Of a stretch of DNA of 64,000 bases, positions 32,913-42,545 are shown piece after piece. How positions within the stretch are numbered: position 1 is the first letter of the stretch; the number at the start of each line of letters is the position of its first letter. Made by a program: the position numbers and the translations under genes. Under the pieces are notes generated by a model that saw nothing but the letters and a program-made list of their open reading frames with translations, did no database searches and had not been told where the DNA came from. Origin of the DNA: Butyrivibrio sp. MC2021 (GTDB lineage Bacteria; Bacillota; Clostridia; Lachnospirales; Lachnospiraceae). The DNA lies in contig NZ_JHXX01000005.1 in NCBI RefSeq assembly GCF_000621605.1, positions 1 through 64,000 of the forward strand. Direction: 5' to 3'.

Positions 32913-35186
32913 ATGGATAATAATAACAAACAGAGGAACAACAATCCCATGGGGGACGGTTCCAACTCACCAAGAAGACAAAACCTGATTCTTCTTCTGG
33001 TTGCGGCACTTATCACCATGCTGCTCATGACTTATTTCCTGAGAGCTTTCTCAGAGAACACCAGCAAGGAGATCACCTATTCCAAGTTCATTGAGTACGC
33101 CGAGGGCGGCTATGTTGATCACATTGTCATTGAGTCCGACAGGATCAACATCACAATGAAGACTGTGGATGAGATCAAGAAGCTCAACAAAGAGCAGGGC
33201 AAACCAGCCAACTATGCATTGGAAGAAACCGACGGCGAAGAGCTCGCAGATGAGGGCTACGGAAGGCTTTCCATCTGGAGCATCGGCAATATGAAGAATA
33301 CCCGATATACAGGTATTGCCGAGGAATATACGGAGCTTACCAACAGGATGCTGAAGCTGGGAGTTACAGTCAGCAGCGAAGTTCCTGACAGTTCGGGAGT
33401 TATTCTCAACTTCATCCTTTTGTACATCGCACCTATCCTTATCATGTGGTTCCTTTTGTCCATGATATTCAGAAAAATGGGCAAGGGCGGCGGTCCTTTA
33501 AGTGTCGGCAAGAGCAATGCCAAGGTCTATGTTCAGAAAGAGACCGGAGTTACCTTTAAGGATGTAGCCGGTGAGGACGAGGCAAAAGAGTCTCTGGTGG
33601 AGGTTGTAGACTTCCTTCACAATCCCGCCAAGTACGCCAAGATCGGTGCCAAGCTTCCCAAGGGAGCCCTTCTTGTGGGACCTCCCGGAACAGGTAAGAC
33701 TCTTTTGGCAAAAGCGGTTGCAGGCGAGGCCCATGTGCCGTTTTATTCCCTGGCAGGTTCAGACTTCATCGAGCTTTACGTCGGTGTTGGTGCCAGCCGT
33801 GTAAGAGACCTTTTCTCAGAGGCAAGTAAAAATGCCCCCTGTATCATATTCATAGACGAGATCGATGCCATCGGCCGCAGCCGTGATAACAAGTATGGCG
33901 GCGGTAACGAGGAGCGTGAGCAGACTCTTAACCAGCTCCTTTCCGAGATGGATGGTTTCGATTCCTCCAAGGGTGTACTTATCCTTGGTGCCACCAACAG
34001 ACCTGAGATCCTTGATAAGGCTCTTCTTCGTCCCGGACGTTTCGACAGACGTATCGTGGTTGACAAGCCTGATCTCAAGGGTAGAGAGGATATCCTCAAG
34101 GTTCACTCCAAGGATGTTAAGATGGATGAGACCGTTGATCTTAAGGAAGTTGCTCTTGCCACAGGCGGAGCCGTTGGTTCAGATCTTGCCAACATGATCA
34201 ACGAGGCGGCCATCAATGCGGTTAAGGCAGGCAGAGAGTATGTTTGCCAGCAGGATCTTATGGAGGCCTTTGAGCAGGTTATCGCAGGAAAAGAGAAGAA
34301 GAATTCAATCCTCAGCAAGGAGGAGAGAAAGCTTGTAAGCTATCACGAGGTTGGACATGCCCTTGTAAGCGCTGTTCTTACCAATACAGAGCCCGTGCAG
34401 AAGATCACCATCGTTCCCAGAACCATGGGATCTCTGGGATATGTGCTCCATGTGCCGGATGATGAGAAGAACCTCAATACCAAGGAAGAGCTCCTTCAGG
34501 AGATCAAGGTGCTTCTGGGCGGACGTGCTGCGGAGGAGATCATCTTCAATACAGTAACCACCGGCGCTTCCAACGATATCGAGAAGGCCACATCCATTGC
34601 AAGAGCCATGATCACCCAGTACGGTATGAGCGACAGATTCGGTCTTATGCAGCTTGAGTCCATCCAGAACAGATATCTGGACGGCAACAGGATCCTTGAG
34701 TGCAGTGATGAGACCGCAACTCTTATCGATGAAGAGGTTAAAAAGCTTCTGGCTGAGTGCTATGAGGAGTCCAAGAAGGTTGTCAGCGCACACCTTGATA
34801 CCATGGACAAGATCGCAGCCTTCCTTATAGAAAAAGAGACCATCACAGGTAAGGAGTTCATGAAGATCTACCGCGAGGCGGAGGGTCTTACAGAGCCCAC
34901 CGAGGAAGAGGTAGAGGCAGCTAAGAAAAAGAGAATTTACGCCACAAGAGCTGAGTCAGCACTGGTTGGCGCCAATATTCCCGATAAGAGAGAAAGAAAG
35001 GAAGAAGAGGAAAAGAAGGAGGAGCCCGGTCAGGACGACCAGTCAAAGCCTTCATCCGAAGCCCCTTTCGAGGATTCTACCGGAATCGATTATAACGAGG
35101 GAATCTTTGCCAATGAGAATTCATCACAGTCTCAGGCCCAGAGCGGCGGAAGATTTTCACACGCACCGGAAGATTTTGACAAATAA
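32913..35186 (+). CDS. ftsH: ATP-dependent membrane zinc protease FtsH
   Basis: 757 residues. Two membrane segments (about 27-47 and 168-188) flank an extracytoplasmic domain. The AAA domain has Walker A VGPPGTGKTLLAKA, Walker B IIFIDEIDAIG and SRH NRPEILDKALLRPGRFDRR. The peptidase has zinc motif HEVGHALVS. The C-terminus is a charged, probably disordered tail of about 110 residues (KKRKEEEEKKEEPGQD-type). It degrades damaged or regulatory membrane and cytosolic proteins. GGAAAG lies upstream. The tail is longer than in many homologues. Confidence 0.96.
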   Translation: MDNNNKQRNNNPMGDGSNSPRRQNLILLLVAALITMLLMTYFLRAFSENTSKEITYSKFIEYAEGGYVDHIVIESDRINITMKTVDEIKKLNKEQGKPANYALEETDGEELADEGYGRLSIWSIGNMKNTRYTGIAEEYTELTNRMLKLGVTVSSEVPDSSGVILNFILLYIAPILIMWFLLSMIFRKMGKGGGPLSVGKSNAKVYVQKETGVTFKDVAGEDEAKESLVEVVDFLHNPAKYAKIGAKLPKGALLVGPPGTGKTLLAKAVAGEAHVPFYSLAGSDFIELYVGVGASRVRDLFSEASKNAPCIIFIDEIDAIGRSRDNKYGGGNEEREQTLNQLLSEMDGFDSSKGVLILGATNRPEILDKALLRPGRFDRRIVVDKPDLKGREDILKVHSKDVKMDETVDLKEVALATGGAVGSDLANMINEAAINAVKAGREYVCQQDLMEAFEQVIAGKEKKNSILSKEERKLVSYHEVGHALVSAVLTNTEPVQKITIVPRTMGSLGYVLHVPDDEKNLNTKEELLQEIKVLLGGRAAEEIIFNTVTTGASNDIEKATSIARAMITQYGMSDRFGLMQLESIQNRYLDGNRILECSDETATLIDEEVKKLLAECYEESKKVVSAHLDTMDKIAAFLIEKETITGKEFMKIYREAEGLTEPTEEEVEAAKKKRIYATRAESALVGANIPDKRERKEEEEKKEEPGQDDQSKPSSEAPFEDSTGIDYNEGIFANENSSQSQAQSGGRFSHAPEDFDK

Positions 35187-35195
35187 GATAATAAA

Positions 35196-35227
35196 GTCCC
35201 GCAGACTTAAGGTCTGCGGGATTTTTT
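35196..35227. terminator. Convergent terminator ftsH/uvrC
   Basis: TCCCGCAGAC/GTCTGCGGGA 10-bp perfect stem, followed by TTTTTT on the plus strand and an A-rich flank for the minus strand. Confidence 0.88.
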
Positions 35228-35239
35228 GCGTTCTATTAC

Positions 35240-37105
35240 TTAATTATGGAAGAAGTCGAAGATCTGCTGTGCCACTTTCTCGTTTATTTCCGGAACCTGG
35301 GACAGCTCCTCCACGGAAGCGTTCTTGATATCTTCTATGGAATGGAAGTGCTTCATCAGAGCTTTTCTTCTGGCGGGCCCGATGCCCGGGATGTCGTCCA
35401 GGGAGCTCTTTACCTGGGCTTTGCTCCTGAGGGAGCGGTGGTACTCTATGGCGAAGCGGTGGGCTTCGTCCTGGATACGGGTGATGAGCTTAAAGCCCTC
35501 GGACCTGGTATCTATGGGAAGTTCCACATTGTTAAAGTAGAGGCCCCTTGTCCTGTGGTTGTCATCCTTGACCATGCCGCAGACGGGGATGTTTATGCCC
35601 AGCTCATCCAGCACCTGAAGACAGATATTGACCTGGCCGCGACCACCGTCCATGAGAATCAGATCCGGGAACTTGGTAAAGCTGCCGTACTGAGCATCTA
35701 TGTCGCGAACCTCCATATCGTGGCGCTCCTCGATGCCGTGTAACAGGCGCCTTGTGAGAACTTCGTGCATGCAGGCGTAGTCATCGGGGCCTGCCACGGA
35801 TTTTATCCTGAACTTTCTGTAATCACTCTTTTTAGGCTTGCCCTTTTCGTAGACCACCATGGAACCTACGTTGGCAAAGCCGCTGATGTTGGAGATATCG
35901 TAGGCCTCCATTCTGTTGAGGCCCTTTATTCCTAAGAGATTCTCTATCTCTTTTACCGCGCCGATAGTTCTTCCTTCCTCGCGCTTGATGCGCTCCTTAT
36001 CCTTGGAAAGAACAAGGGCAGCGTTCTGAGCGGCCAGCTCCATGAGCTTTTCCTTCTCGCCGCGCTCGGGAACTGTGATGTATACGCGGCTTCCCTTTCT
36101 CTGGGAGAGCCATTTTTCTATGATCTCCATATCCTCAATGGGCTCCGGAAGAAGGAGCTGTCTTGGGATGAAAGGAGTTCCCGCGTAGAACTGTTTTACA
36201 AAGTTAAGAAGGATCTCCGCCTGGGGATTTTCAGACACGTGTGTCATATAGAAGTGTTCTCTTCCTATGAGACGGCCGTCCCTGACAAAGAAAACCTGCA
36301 CCACAGCGTCCTTTTCATCGGAAGCAATGGCTACAATGTCCTTGTCCTCCATGGAGGAATCCGTCATCTTCTGCTTCTGGGCCACAACTTTTACGCTGTT
36401 TAGAAGGTCTCTGTACTTGGCGGCGGACTCAAAGTCCAGCTCCTCGGAGGCACTTTCCATCTTTTGCTGAAGGTCTTTTATTATAAGGCCGTAGTTGCCG
36501 TTTAAGAATTCCAGGGCCTTGTCGATGCGTTCCCGGTATTCCTCTTTGGTCACATTGCCGGTGCAGGGGCCGCAGCACTGCTTCATATGGTAGTTGAGGC
36601 AGGGCCGCTCCAGGCCGATGTCCCTGGGCAGAACCCTGTTGCAGGTCCTAAGGCCGTAGATCTTGTTGATGAGATCGATGGTATCCTTAACCGCAGCGGC
36701 GCTGGTGAAGGGGCCGAAATATCTGGACTTGTCTTTTTTCATAAGTCTGGAAAAAAGGACTCTGGGATAATCCTCGGACACTGTTACCTTAATATAAGGA
36801 TAGGTCTTGTCGTCTTTTAACAGAGTGTTGTATCTGGGGCAGTGCTCCTTGATGAGGTTGTTCTCCAGCACCAGAGCCTCCAGTTCGGAATCCGTGACGA
36901 TATATTCGAAGCGGGCGATCTGTTTTACCATCTGATCGATTTGAGGTCCGCGGCCGATGTTGGCGCGAAAATAGGACCTGACACGATTGTGCAGATTCAC
37001 CGCTTTTCCCACGTACATGATGGTATCGTTCTCATCATGCATGATATAGACTCCCGGTTCGTTGGGGAGCTTTTTTAATTCTTCTTTGATATCAAAATTG
37101 CTCAT
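35240..37105 (-). CDS. uvrC: Excinuclease ABC subunit C
   Basis: 621 residues. GIY-YIG nuclease at the N-terminus ([30 protein letters not shown]), a Cys-rich block ([15 protein letters not shown]), the UVR motif (residues about 205-240), the RNase-H-like C-terminal nuclease ([31 protein letters not shown]), and a final helix-hairpin-helix ([13 protein letters not shown]). It makes the dual incisions in nucleotide excision repair. The start at 37105 matches the family N-terminus; the Shine-Dalgarno is poor. The frame is open far upstream across the hprK promoter region, but that part is not family-like. Confidence 0.95.
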   Translation of the reverse strand: MSNFDIKEELKKLPNEPGVYIMHDENDTIMYVGKAVNLHNRVRSYFRANIGRGPQIDQMVKQIARFEYIVTDSELEALVLENNLIKEHCPRYNTLLKDDKTYPYIKVTVSEDYPRVLFSRLMKKDKSRYFGPFTSAAAVKDTIDLINKIYGLRTCNRVLPRDIGLERPCLNYHMKQCCGPCTGNVTKEEYRERIDKALEFLNGNYGLIIKDLQQKMESASEELDFESAAKYRDLLNSVKVVAQKQKMTDSSMEDKDIVAIASDEKDAVVQVFFVRDGRLIGREHFYMTHVSENPQAEILLNFVKQFYAGTPFIPRQLLLPEPIEDMEIIEKWLSQRKGSRVYITVPERGEKEKLMELAAQNAALVLSKDKERIKREEGRTIGAVKEIENLLGIKGLNRMEAYDISNISGFANVGSMVVYEKGKPKKSDYRKFRIKSVAGPDDYACMHEVLTRRLLHGIEERHDMEVRDIDAQYGSFTKFPDLILMDGGRGQVNICLQVLDELGINIPVCGMVKDDNHRTRGLYFNNVELPIDTRSEGFKLITRIQDEAHRFAIEYHRSLRSKAQVKSSLDDIPGIGPARRKALMKHFHSIEDIKNASVEELSQVPEINEKVAQQIFDFFHN

Positions 37106-37238
37106 GTCACTATTATAAATTCTGCGGGGAAAAACAGCCAGCAGAGATTGGCACCAGTGGAAAAAGTACCACAACTGTGTTATTATGAAGCCGTGTGAGT
37201 TTGGTTCACGTGCACACTTTTCTTGGAGGAGGATAATA

Positions 37239-38195
37239 ATGGCAAGCGTAAGTCTTAAAACTATCATTGAAAAAATGAAGCTTGAAAACCTGACCCCTGA
37301 GCTTGATATCAAGAAGATCAGGATCAGTCAGCCCGATATCAACAGGCCCGCCCTTCAGCTGGCAGGCTACTTCGAGCATTTTGAGGCCACTCGTCTTCAG
37401 GTAATCGGCTTCGTTGAGTATACATATATGGAATCTTTTCCTGATGACAAAAAGGAAGAGATGTACAGGGAATTCCTTTCTTTCGATATTCCCGGTGTTG
37501 TTTTCTGCAGGGAGCTTGCTCCGGACCCGCTGTTTATCAAGATAGCAATGGAGGAGAAGGTACCCGTTCTTTTGACCAAGAAATCCACTTCAGCCTTTAT
37601 GGCAGAGATAATCAGATGGCTTAATGTCAAGCTTGCTCCTTGTATTTCCATACACGGAGTTCTGGTAGATATCTTCGGTGTCGGCGTTCTTATCACCGGT
37701 GAGAGCGGAATCGGTAAGTCCGAGACCGCCATCGAGCTCATCAAGAGAGGACATCGTCTTGTATCGGACGACGTTGTTGAGCTTCGCCGTGTAAGTGAGG
37801 AGACCCTTATCGGTACAGCCCCTGATATCACCAAGCACTTCATCGAGATGAGAGGTGTAGGTATCATCGATGTTAAGACTCTTTACGGTGTATCCAGCGT
37901 AAGAGAGACCCAGACCATCGACCTGGTTATCAAGCTTGAGGACTGGGACAAGGATAAAGAGTATGACAGACTGGGCCTTGAGGAGGAGTATACAGAGTAT
38001 CTTGGAAACAAGATCGTATGCCACAGAATCCCCATCAGACCCGGACGTAACCTGGCTGTTATCTGCGAGTCCGCAGCTGTCAACCACAGACAGAAGGCCA
38101 TGGGCTACAACGCAGCTCAGGAGCTTTACAACCGCGTACAAAATTCGCTCGCACGTCGAAGAAATGAAGACGAAGATGACGAGGCGGATGACTAA
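37239..38195 (+). CDS. hprK: HPr(Ser) kinase/phosphorylase
   Basis: 318 residues. The N-terminal domain (1-130) is followed by the P-loop kinase: [25 protein letters not shown], the HprK signature [15 protein letters not shown], and [12 protein letters not shown] near the C-terminus. It phosphorylates Ser46 of HPr-type proteins and removes the phosphate, controlling carbon catabolite repression. GGAGGAGG lies just upstream of the start at 37239. It opens the run hprK-glk-murB-rapZ-whiA, followed by a Crh-like gene that is an obvious candidate substrate. Confidence 0.95.
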   Translation: MASVSLKTIIEKMKLENLTPELDIKKIRISQPDINRPALQLAGYFEHFEATRLQVIGFVEYTYMESFPDDKKEEMYREFLSFDIPGVVFCRELAPDPLFIKIAMEEKVPVLLTKKSTSAFMAEIIRWLNVKLAPCISIHGVLVDIFGVGVLITGESGIGKSETAIELIKRGHRLVSDDVVELRRVSEETLIGTAPDITKHFIEMRGVGIIDVKTLYGVSSVRETQTIDLVIKLEDWDKDKEYDRLGLEEEYTEYLGNKIVCHRIPIRPGRNLAVICESAAVNHRQKAMGYNAAQELYNRVQNSLARRRNEDEDDEADD

Positions 38196-38219
38196 ATAAA
38201 ATAGAGGAGACGAAAAAAG

Positions 38220-39155
38220 ATGGCAAGATACGTATTCGGAGCAGACATTGGAGGCACAACAGCAAAGATCGGACTTCTTACAGAGACCGGCGAGAAGGTG
38301 GATTTCTGGGAGGTTCCCACAAGAACAGATAACGGCGGCGAGTTTGTTTTAACAGACGTTGCCGAGGCTATCAGAGCCAAGATAAATGAAAAGGGCATCA
38401 ACGACGCAGACGTAGTCGGTGTCGGAGTAGGCGTTCCCGGTGCCGTTAATGTTGACGGCCTCTGCTATCAGGCAGTTAACCTGGGCTGGGAGAACAGAGC
38501 CGTTGTCAACGAGCTTCACTCCAAGGTTAAGCTTCCCGTTAAGGCAGGAAACGATGCTAACGTAGCAGCTCTCGGAGAATCCTGGAAGGGCGGCGGACAG
38601 GGCTATCAGAACATGCTTCTTGTAACTCTCGGAACCGGCGTTGGCGGCGGAATCATCAACGAAGGCAAGATCTTAAGCGGAGCCAAGGGCTCAGGCGGAG
38701 AGATCGGACATATCCATCTTGTGGATGATGAGCCTGATACCTGCGGATGCGGCAAGCACGGCTGCTTTGAGCAGTATGCCAGCGCGACAGGCGCAGTTAG
38801 AATTGCCAAGAGAATCCTGGCTGAGACCAAAGAGGACAGCGTTCTTCGCGGCGGCGCTTTCGAGTGCAAGGACATCTTCGATGCAGCCAAGAAGGGCGAT
38901 GCTGTAGCCACCAAGATCGCAGAGAGATACGGCTACTACCTTGGAAAGGGTATTGCCATCACAGCCAGCGTAGTTAACCCTGAGATCATCGTTCTGGGCG
39001 GCGGTGTATCCAAGGCAGGAGACATGCTCTTTGACCTTCTTATGCCAAGCTTCAAGAAGTACGTATTCCCGGGCTGCGGCGATGCAAAGTTCGCTCTGGC
39101 CAAGCTTGGAAATGACGCAGGCGTATACGGCGCAGCAAAGATGCTTTTATACTAA
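38220..39155 (+). CDS. ROK-family glucokinase
   Basis: 311 residues. ATP-binding YVFGADIGGTTAKIGLL, catalytic-region NDANVAALGE, ROK signature LVTLGTGVGGGIINEGKI...GEIGHIHL, and the zinc-binding CGCGKHGCFEQYAS. It phosphorylates glucose (or a related hexose) with ATP. GAGGAG is upstream, 24 bp after hprK. Its stop overlaps the murB start (TAATG), implying translational coupling. Glucose specificity is inferred from the motif and genomic context. Confidence 0.88.
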   Translation: MARYVFGADIGGTTAKIGLLTETGEKVDFWEVPTRTDNGGEFVLTDVAEAIRAKINEKGINDADVVGVGVGVPGAVNVDGLCYQAVNLGWENRAVVNELHSKVKLPVKAGNDANVAALGESWKGGGQGYQNMLLVTLGTGVGGGIINEGKILSGAKGSGGEIGHIHLVDDEPDTCGCGKHGCFEQYASATGAVRIAKRILAETKEDSVLRGGAFECKDIFDAAKKGDAVATKIAERYGYYLGKGIAITASVVNPEIIVLGGGVSKAGDMLFDLLMPSFKKYVFPGCGDAKFALAKLGNDAGVYGAAKMLLY

Positions 39156-40081
39156 TGGAGAGAAGTCTTTTGAAGGAAGAATTATTAGAGTCCCTACGGG
39201 GGATACTTTCGGAAGAAAACATATTAATAGACGAACCCATGAGCAGGCACACCACGTTTAAAACCGGTGGGCCTGCGCGCCTTTTTATAAGGCCCGATAA
39301 CAGGCAGCAGCTGCTGGAGGCCCTGGATATCATCAGGAAGAGCGGAGAGCAGCACTATATCCTTGGTAACGGCAGTAATCTTCTGGTTTCTGACAAGGGC
39401 TACGAGGGAGTTATCATTTCTCTTTCAAACCTCAAGAACCTTGAAGTTGTGGATGAAACCAGGATCCGTGCCGAGGCAGGCTGTCTCAACTCACAGATCG
39501 CGGCCCTGGCCAGGGAGAATTCCCTTACGGGCTTTGAGTTTGCGGCAGGAATCCCGGGAACCATCGGCGGCGCCATGATCATGAACGCAGGAGCCTACGG
39601 CGGTGAAATGAAGATGATCACGGAGAGTGTCACGGTTCTAAGTCCTGAGGGAGAGATCGAAATCTTCAGCAACGAAGCCATGGAGTTCAGCTACAGAACC
39701 AGTGCCATCAAGAACAAGGGCTATGTGGTCCTTGAGGTGATCCTTTCCCTGGAAAAAGGTGACAAGGACGCCATCATTGCAACCATGAACGACCTGGCTC
39801 TCAAGAGAAAAGAGAAGCAGCCCCTGGAATACCCCAGTGCAGGCTCAACCTTTAAGAGGCCCGAGGGCTATTTTGCCGGAAAGCTCATTGAGGATGCTGG
39901 GCTTCGAGGCTACCAGGTGGGTGGCGCAAGGGTTTCCGACAAGCACTGCGGCTTTGTGGTGAACATGGGAGAAGCCACTTCTGCCGATGTTTACAGACTT
40001 ATCTGCGATGTAAAAGAAAAGGTACTTGAAAACTCAGGGGTAACACTGGAACCTGAGGTCATAATGCTGGGAGAATTCTGA
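39155..40081 (+). CDS. murB: UDP-N-acetylenolpyruvoylglucosamine reductase
   Basis: 308 residues. The FAD-binding domain (HTTFKTGGPARLFI, ILGNGSNLLVSDKGY, FAAGIPGTIGGAMIMNAGAYG) and the MurB C-terminal domain (PSAGSTFKRPEGYFAGKLIEDAGL, the catalytic Ser, with SDKHCGFVVN) identify it. It makes UDP-MurNAc, a peptidoglycan precursor, using NADPH. The ATG overlaps the glucokinase stop; a TTG five codons later (39170) has a better-placed GGAGAG, so the true start is uncertain. Confidence 0.95.
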   Translation: MERSLLKEELLESLRGILSEENILIDEPMSRHTTFKTGGPARLFIRPDNRQQLLEALDIIRKSGEQHYILGNGSNLLVSDKGYEGVIISLSNLKNLEVVDETRIRAEAGCLNSQIAALARENSLTGFEFAAGIPGTIGGAMIMNAGAYGGEMKMITESVTVLSPEGEIEIFSNEAMEFSYRTSAIKNKGYVVLEVILSLEKGDKDAIIATMNDLALKRKEKQPLEYPSAGSTFKRPEGYFAGKLIEDAGLRGYQVGGARVSDKHCGFVVNMGEATSADVYRLICDVKEKVLENSGVTLEPEVIMLGEF

Positions 40082-40083
40082 TT

Positions 40084-40959
40084 ATGAGATTTGTTATTGT
40101 TACAGGAATGAGCGGAGGTGGTAAATCCACAGCCATACATATGCTTGAAGATGCCGGCTATTACTGCGTTGACAACCTTCCGGTTTCACTTATAGAGAAA
40201 TTTGCCGACCTTATAACCATGCCCGACAACGCCATCAACAAGGTGGTTCTGGGAATCGACGCCAGAGCCGGACAGGCCTTTGAAGAGGTGGCGGGAATGA
40301 TCGACTCCTTTAAGCAAAGGGGGATTCCTGTGGAGGTCCTCTTTATGGAGGCCAGCGATCAGGTGTTGATCAAGCGCTACAAGGAGACAAGACGTGTACA
40401 TCCCATGAATGTCAATGATGTGGGAGCCAGGATCGAGGACGGCATTGCCAAGGAGAGAGCGGTTCTTTCCGAGGTAAAAAAGCGTGCGGATTACGTTATC
40501 GATTCTTCACAGCTTCTTACCAGGGAACTCAAGGAGGAGCTTGACAGAATATTTGTAAAAAACAAGGCCTACAATTCACTGATGGTGACCATCCTTTCCT
40601 TCGGATTCAAATATGGAATTCCATCAGATGCGGATCTTGTTTTTGATGTAAGATTTTTACCCAATCCTTTTTACATTGATGAGTACAAGCACCAGACCGG
40701 AAACGACAAGGGAGTTCAGGACTATGTAAAGAGCTTCCCGGAGTGCGGACAGTTCCTGGACAAGCTGGAGGATATGCTCAAATTCCTTATCCCCGGATAT
40801 GTTCAGGAGGGAAAATACCAGCTGGTGGTGGGAATCGGATGTACCGGAGGTCAGCACAGAAGCGTAACCATAGCCAATGAGCTTTTTGACAGACTGAGGA
40901 ACAGCGGCGGCAACTTCGGACTTAAGCTTGCTCACAGGGATATTAAGAACAATAAATAG
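40084..40959 (+). CDS. rapZ: RNase adapter / nucleotide-binding protein RapZ (YvcJ)
   Basis: 291 residues. P-loop VTGMSGGGKSTAIHMLEDAGYYCVDN at the N-terminus; the C-terminal RapZ domain has SFGFKYGIP, DVRFLPNPFY and GIGCTGGQHRSV. Homologues bind nucleotides and, in enterics, direct RNase E; in Bacillus the role is less clear. It starts 2 bp after murB and lies upstream of whiA, the conserved Firmicute order (the yvcK gene often found between is absent). Confidence 0.93.
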   Translation: MRFVIVTGMSGGGKSTAIHMLEDAGYYCVDNLPVSLIEKFADLITMPDNAINKVVLGIDARAGQAFEEVAGMIDSFKQRGIPVEVLFMEASDQVLIKRYKETRRVHPMNVNDVGARIEDGIAKERAVLSEVKKRADYVIDSSQLLTRELKEELDRIFVKNKAYNSLMVTILSFGFKYGIPSDADLVFDVRFLPNPFYIDEYKHQTGNDKGVQDYVKSFPECGQFLDKLEDMLKFLIPGYVQEGKYQLVVGIGCTGGQHRSVTIANELFDRLRNSGGNFGLKLAHRDIKNNK

Positions 40960-40970
40960 GATAGCTAAAT

Positions 40971-41915
40971 ATGTCTTTTTCAGCAGAAGTTAAGGAAGAA
41001 CTTGCTGCCAAAATAGGAAATTCCAGGCATTGTCAGCTGGCGGAGATTTCTGCCATCATTGCCTGCGAGGGTTACATAGCCTCCGACGAAAGCGGCGTGG
41101 TTGCGCTGTTTTTGCAGGATGAGAATGAGCTGGCAGTTAGAAAGTTCTTTACATTATTAAAAAAAGCATTTAATATAAGAACTAGCTTTTTGGAGAATGC
41201 CCCTGAAGTTAAGGACGGAGGCAGAGTTTACCGCCCGGTTCTTACCGACAGACAGAGTTTAACGTCTGTCCTTGGTGCCATCAGGATGTTGGATGAGGAC
41301 CATCACGTCAGAGGTTTTGAAAACGGGGCGAGCCCTATGGTCACCAGGAATTCCTGTTGTAAAAGGGCTTTTTTACGTGATGCATTTTTGTGCACAGGCT
41401 CCATCAGCGATCCAAACAAGGGATATCATTTGGAGTTTGTCTGTAACTATGAGGGACAGGCACTTCAGCTCCAGCAGCTCATTGAGAGCTTTGACATAGA
41501 GGCAAGGATAGTCAAGAGGAAGAAATACTTCGTACTGTATGTCAAGGAAGGCGCCGGAATCGTGGATCTTCTTAATATAATGGAAGCTCCCGTGAGCCTC
41601 ATGAATCTTGAGAATCTCAGGATTGTCAAGGAGATGAGGAATTTCATCAACAGGCGTGTCAACTGTGATGTGGCCAATATTGCCAAGACTGTAAACGCAG
41701 CCACCAAGCAGATTGAGGATATCACTTATATCAGAGACCATTACGGATTTAACAGGCTTCCGGAGGGACTTAGGGAGATGGCCGAGGTTCGGCTCGAACA
41801 TCCTGAAGCAACGCTTGGTGAACTAGGGAAGTTCCTTGATCCACCGGTGGGTAAGTCCGGAGTCAATCACAGACTTCGCAAGCTCAGCGAACTGGCTGAG
41901 AAAATTAGGCTCTGA
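40971..41915 (+). CDS. whiA: DNA-binding protein WhiA
   Basis: 314 residues. The N-terminal LAGLIDADG-like fold (MSFSAEVKEELA; KRAFLRDAFLCTGSISDPNKGYHLE) is catalytically dead in the family; the C-terminal HTH reads HPEATLGELGKFLDPPVGKSGVNHRLRKL. Homologues regulate sporulation or cell division. Twelve bases separate it from rapZ, so it is probably cotranscribed. Confidence 0.93.
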   Translation: MSFSAEVKEELAAKIGNSRHCQLAEISAIIACEGYIASDESGVVALFLQDENELAVRKFFTLLKKAFNIRTSFLENAPEVKDGGRVYRPVLTDRQSLTSVLGAIRMLDEDHHVRGFENGASPMVTRNSCCKRAFLRDAFLCTGSISDPNKGYHLEFVCNYEGQALQLQQLIESFDIEARIVKRKKYFVLYVKEGAGIVDLLNIMEAPVSLMNLENLRIVKEMRNFINRRVNCDVANIAKTVNAATKQIEDITYIRDHYGFNRLPEGLREMAEVRLEHPEATLGELGKFLDPPVGKSGVNHRLRKLSELAEKIRL

Positions 41916-41981
41916 TACAATGTATCTATGAAACACCTGCATTTTTAGCTTACACAGTGTAAGCTCGCAAGGAGGGGAATT

Positions 41982-42242
41982 ATGATCACAAAATCTATCG
42001 AAATCAAGTTACCAAGAGGACTTGAAGCAAGACCGGTTGCAGAGCTTGTTCAGCTTGCATCCAAGTACGAGAGTACAATGCACATCGAGGCTCAGTCAAG
42101 AAAGGTTAACGCCAAGAGCATCATGGGAATGATGACACTTAACTTAAATTCCGGTGAGGAAGTTACAGTTATCGCTGAAGGAAGCGATGAGGAGACAGCA
42201 GTAGCAGATCTTGAGAGATTTCTTCAGGGTAATGCTCAGTAA
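41982..42242 (+). CDS. HPr-family protein with Glu15 and Ser46 (Crh-like)
   Basis: 86 residues, standard HPr length. The active loop reads RGLEARPVAEL, where HPr has His at position 15; here it is Glu. The regulatory Ser46 region is intact (VNAKSIMGMMTL). It therefore cannot take phosphate from Enzyme I but can still be an HprK substrate, like Bacillus Crh (which has Gln15). It lies beside rapZ-whiA, as crh does in Bacillus, and downstream of hprK. GGAGGGG is a strong ribosome binding site. Glu15 could mimic phospho-His; that is a hypothesis. Confidence 0.85.
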   Translation: MITKSIEIKLPRGLEARPVAELVQLASKYESTMHIEAQSRKVNAKSIMGMMTLNLNSGEEVTVIAEGSDEETAVADLERFLQGNAQ

Positions 42243-42545
42243 TTATTCTAGGGATTAATAAAAAAAAGACCCTGTAAAAAGGGAGGATGCCAGGTAAGCT
42301 TCCTTACCTGGCATATTATGAAAAAGTTTTTTAATTTGGTATTGTCTTAACTCATCTGACAATATTATATTAACAAGCCGATATGTACAAAAGATGATTC
42401 TGAGTAACGAATCTTTTAATTATTTGTAAACAATTTATGAACGTGGCCCAAGGCAGTAAATATGCGGGCTGCGTTTTTTTGATGTTTATTAAATGGAAAC
42501 GTTGCCTTATAATGAAGGTGATAAACATGTAACGAGGTAACAGAA
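42243..42545. other. Intergenic region after Crh-like gene
   Basis: 303 bp holding the terminator at 42287-42325 and AT-rich sequence. A TATAAT at 42508-42513 could be the -10 for the next gene, but no convincing -35 lies 16-18 bp upstream. No small gene seen. Confidence 0.5.
42287..42328 (+). terminator. Terminator of hprK-to-Crh-like run
   Basis: ATGCCAGGTAAG/CTTACCTGGCAT is a 12-bp perfect stem around CTTC, with TTTTTT about 18 nt later. Confidence 0.75.
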
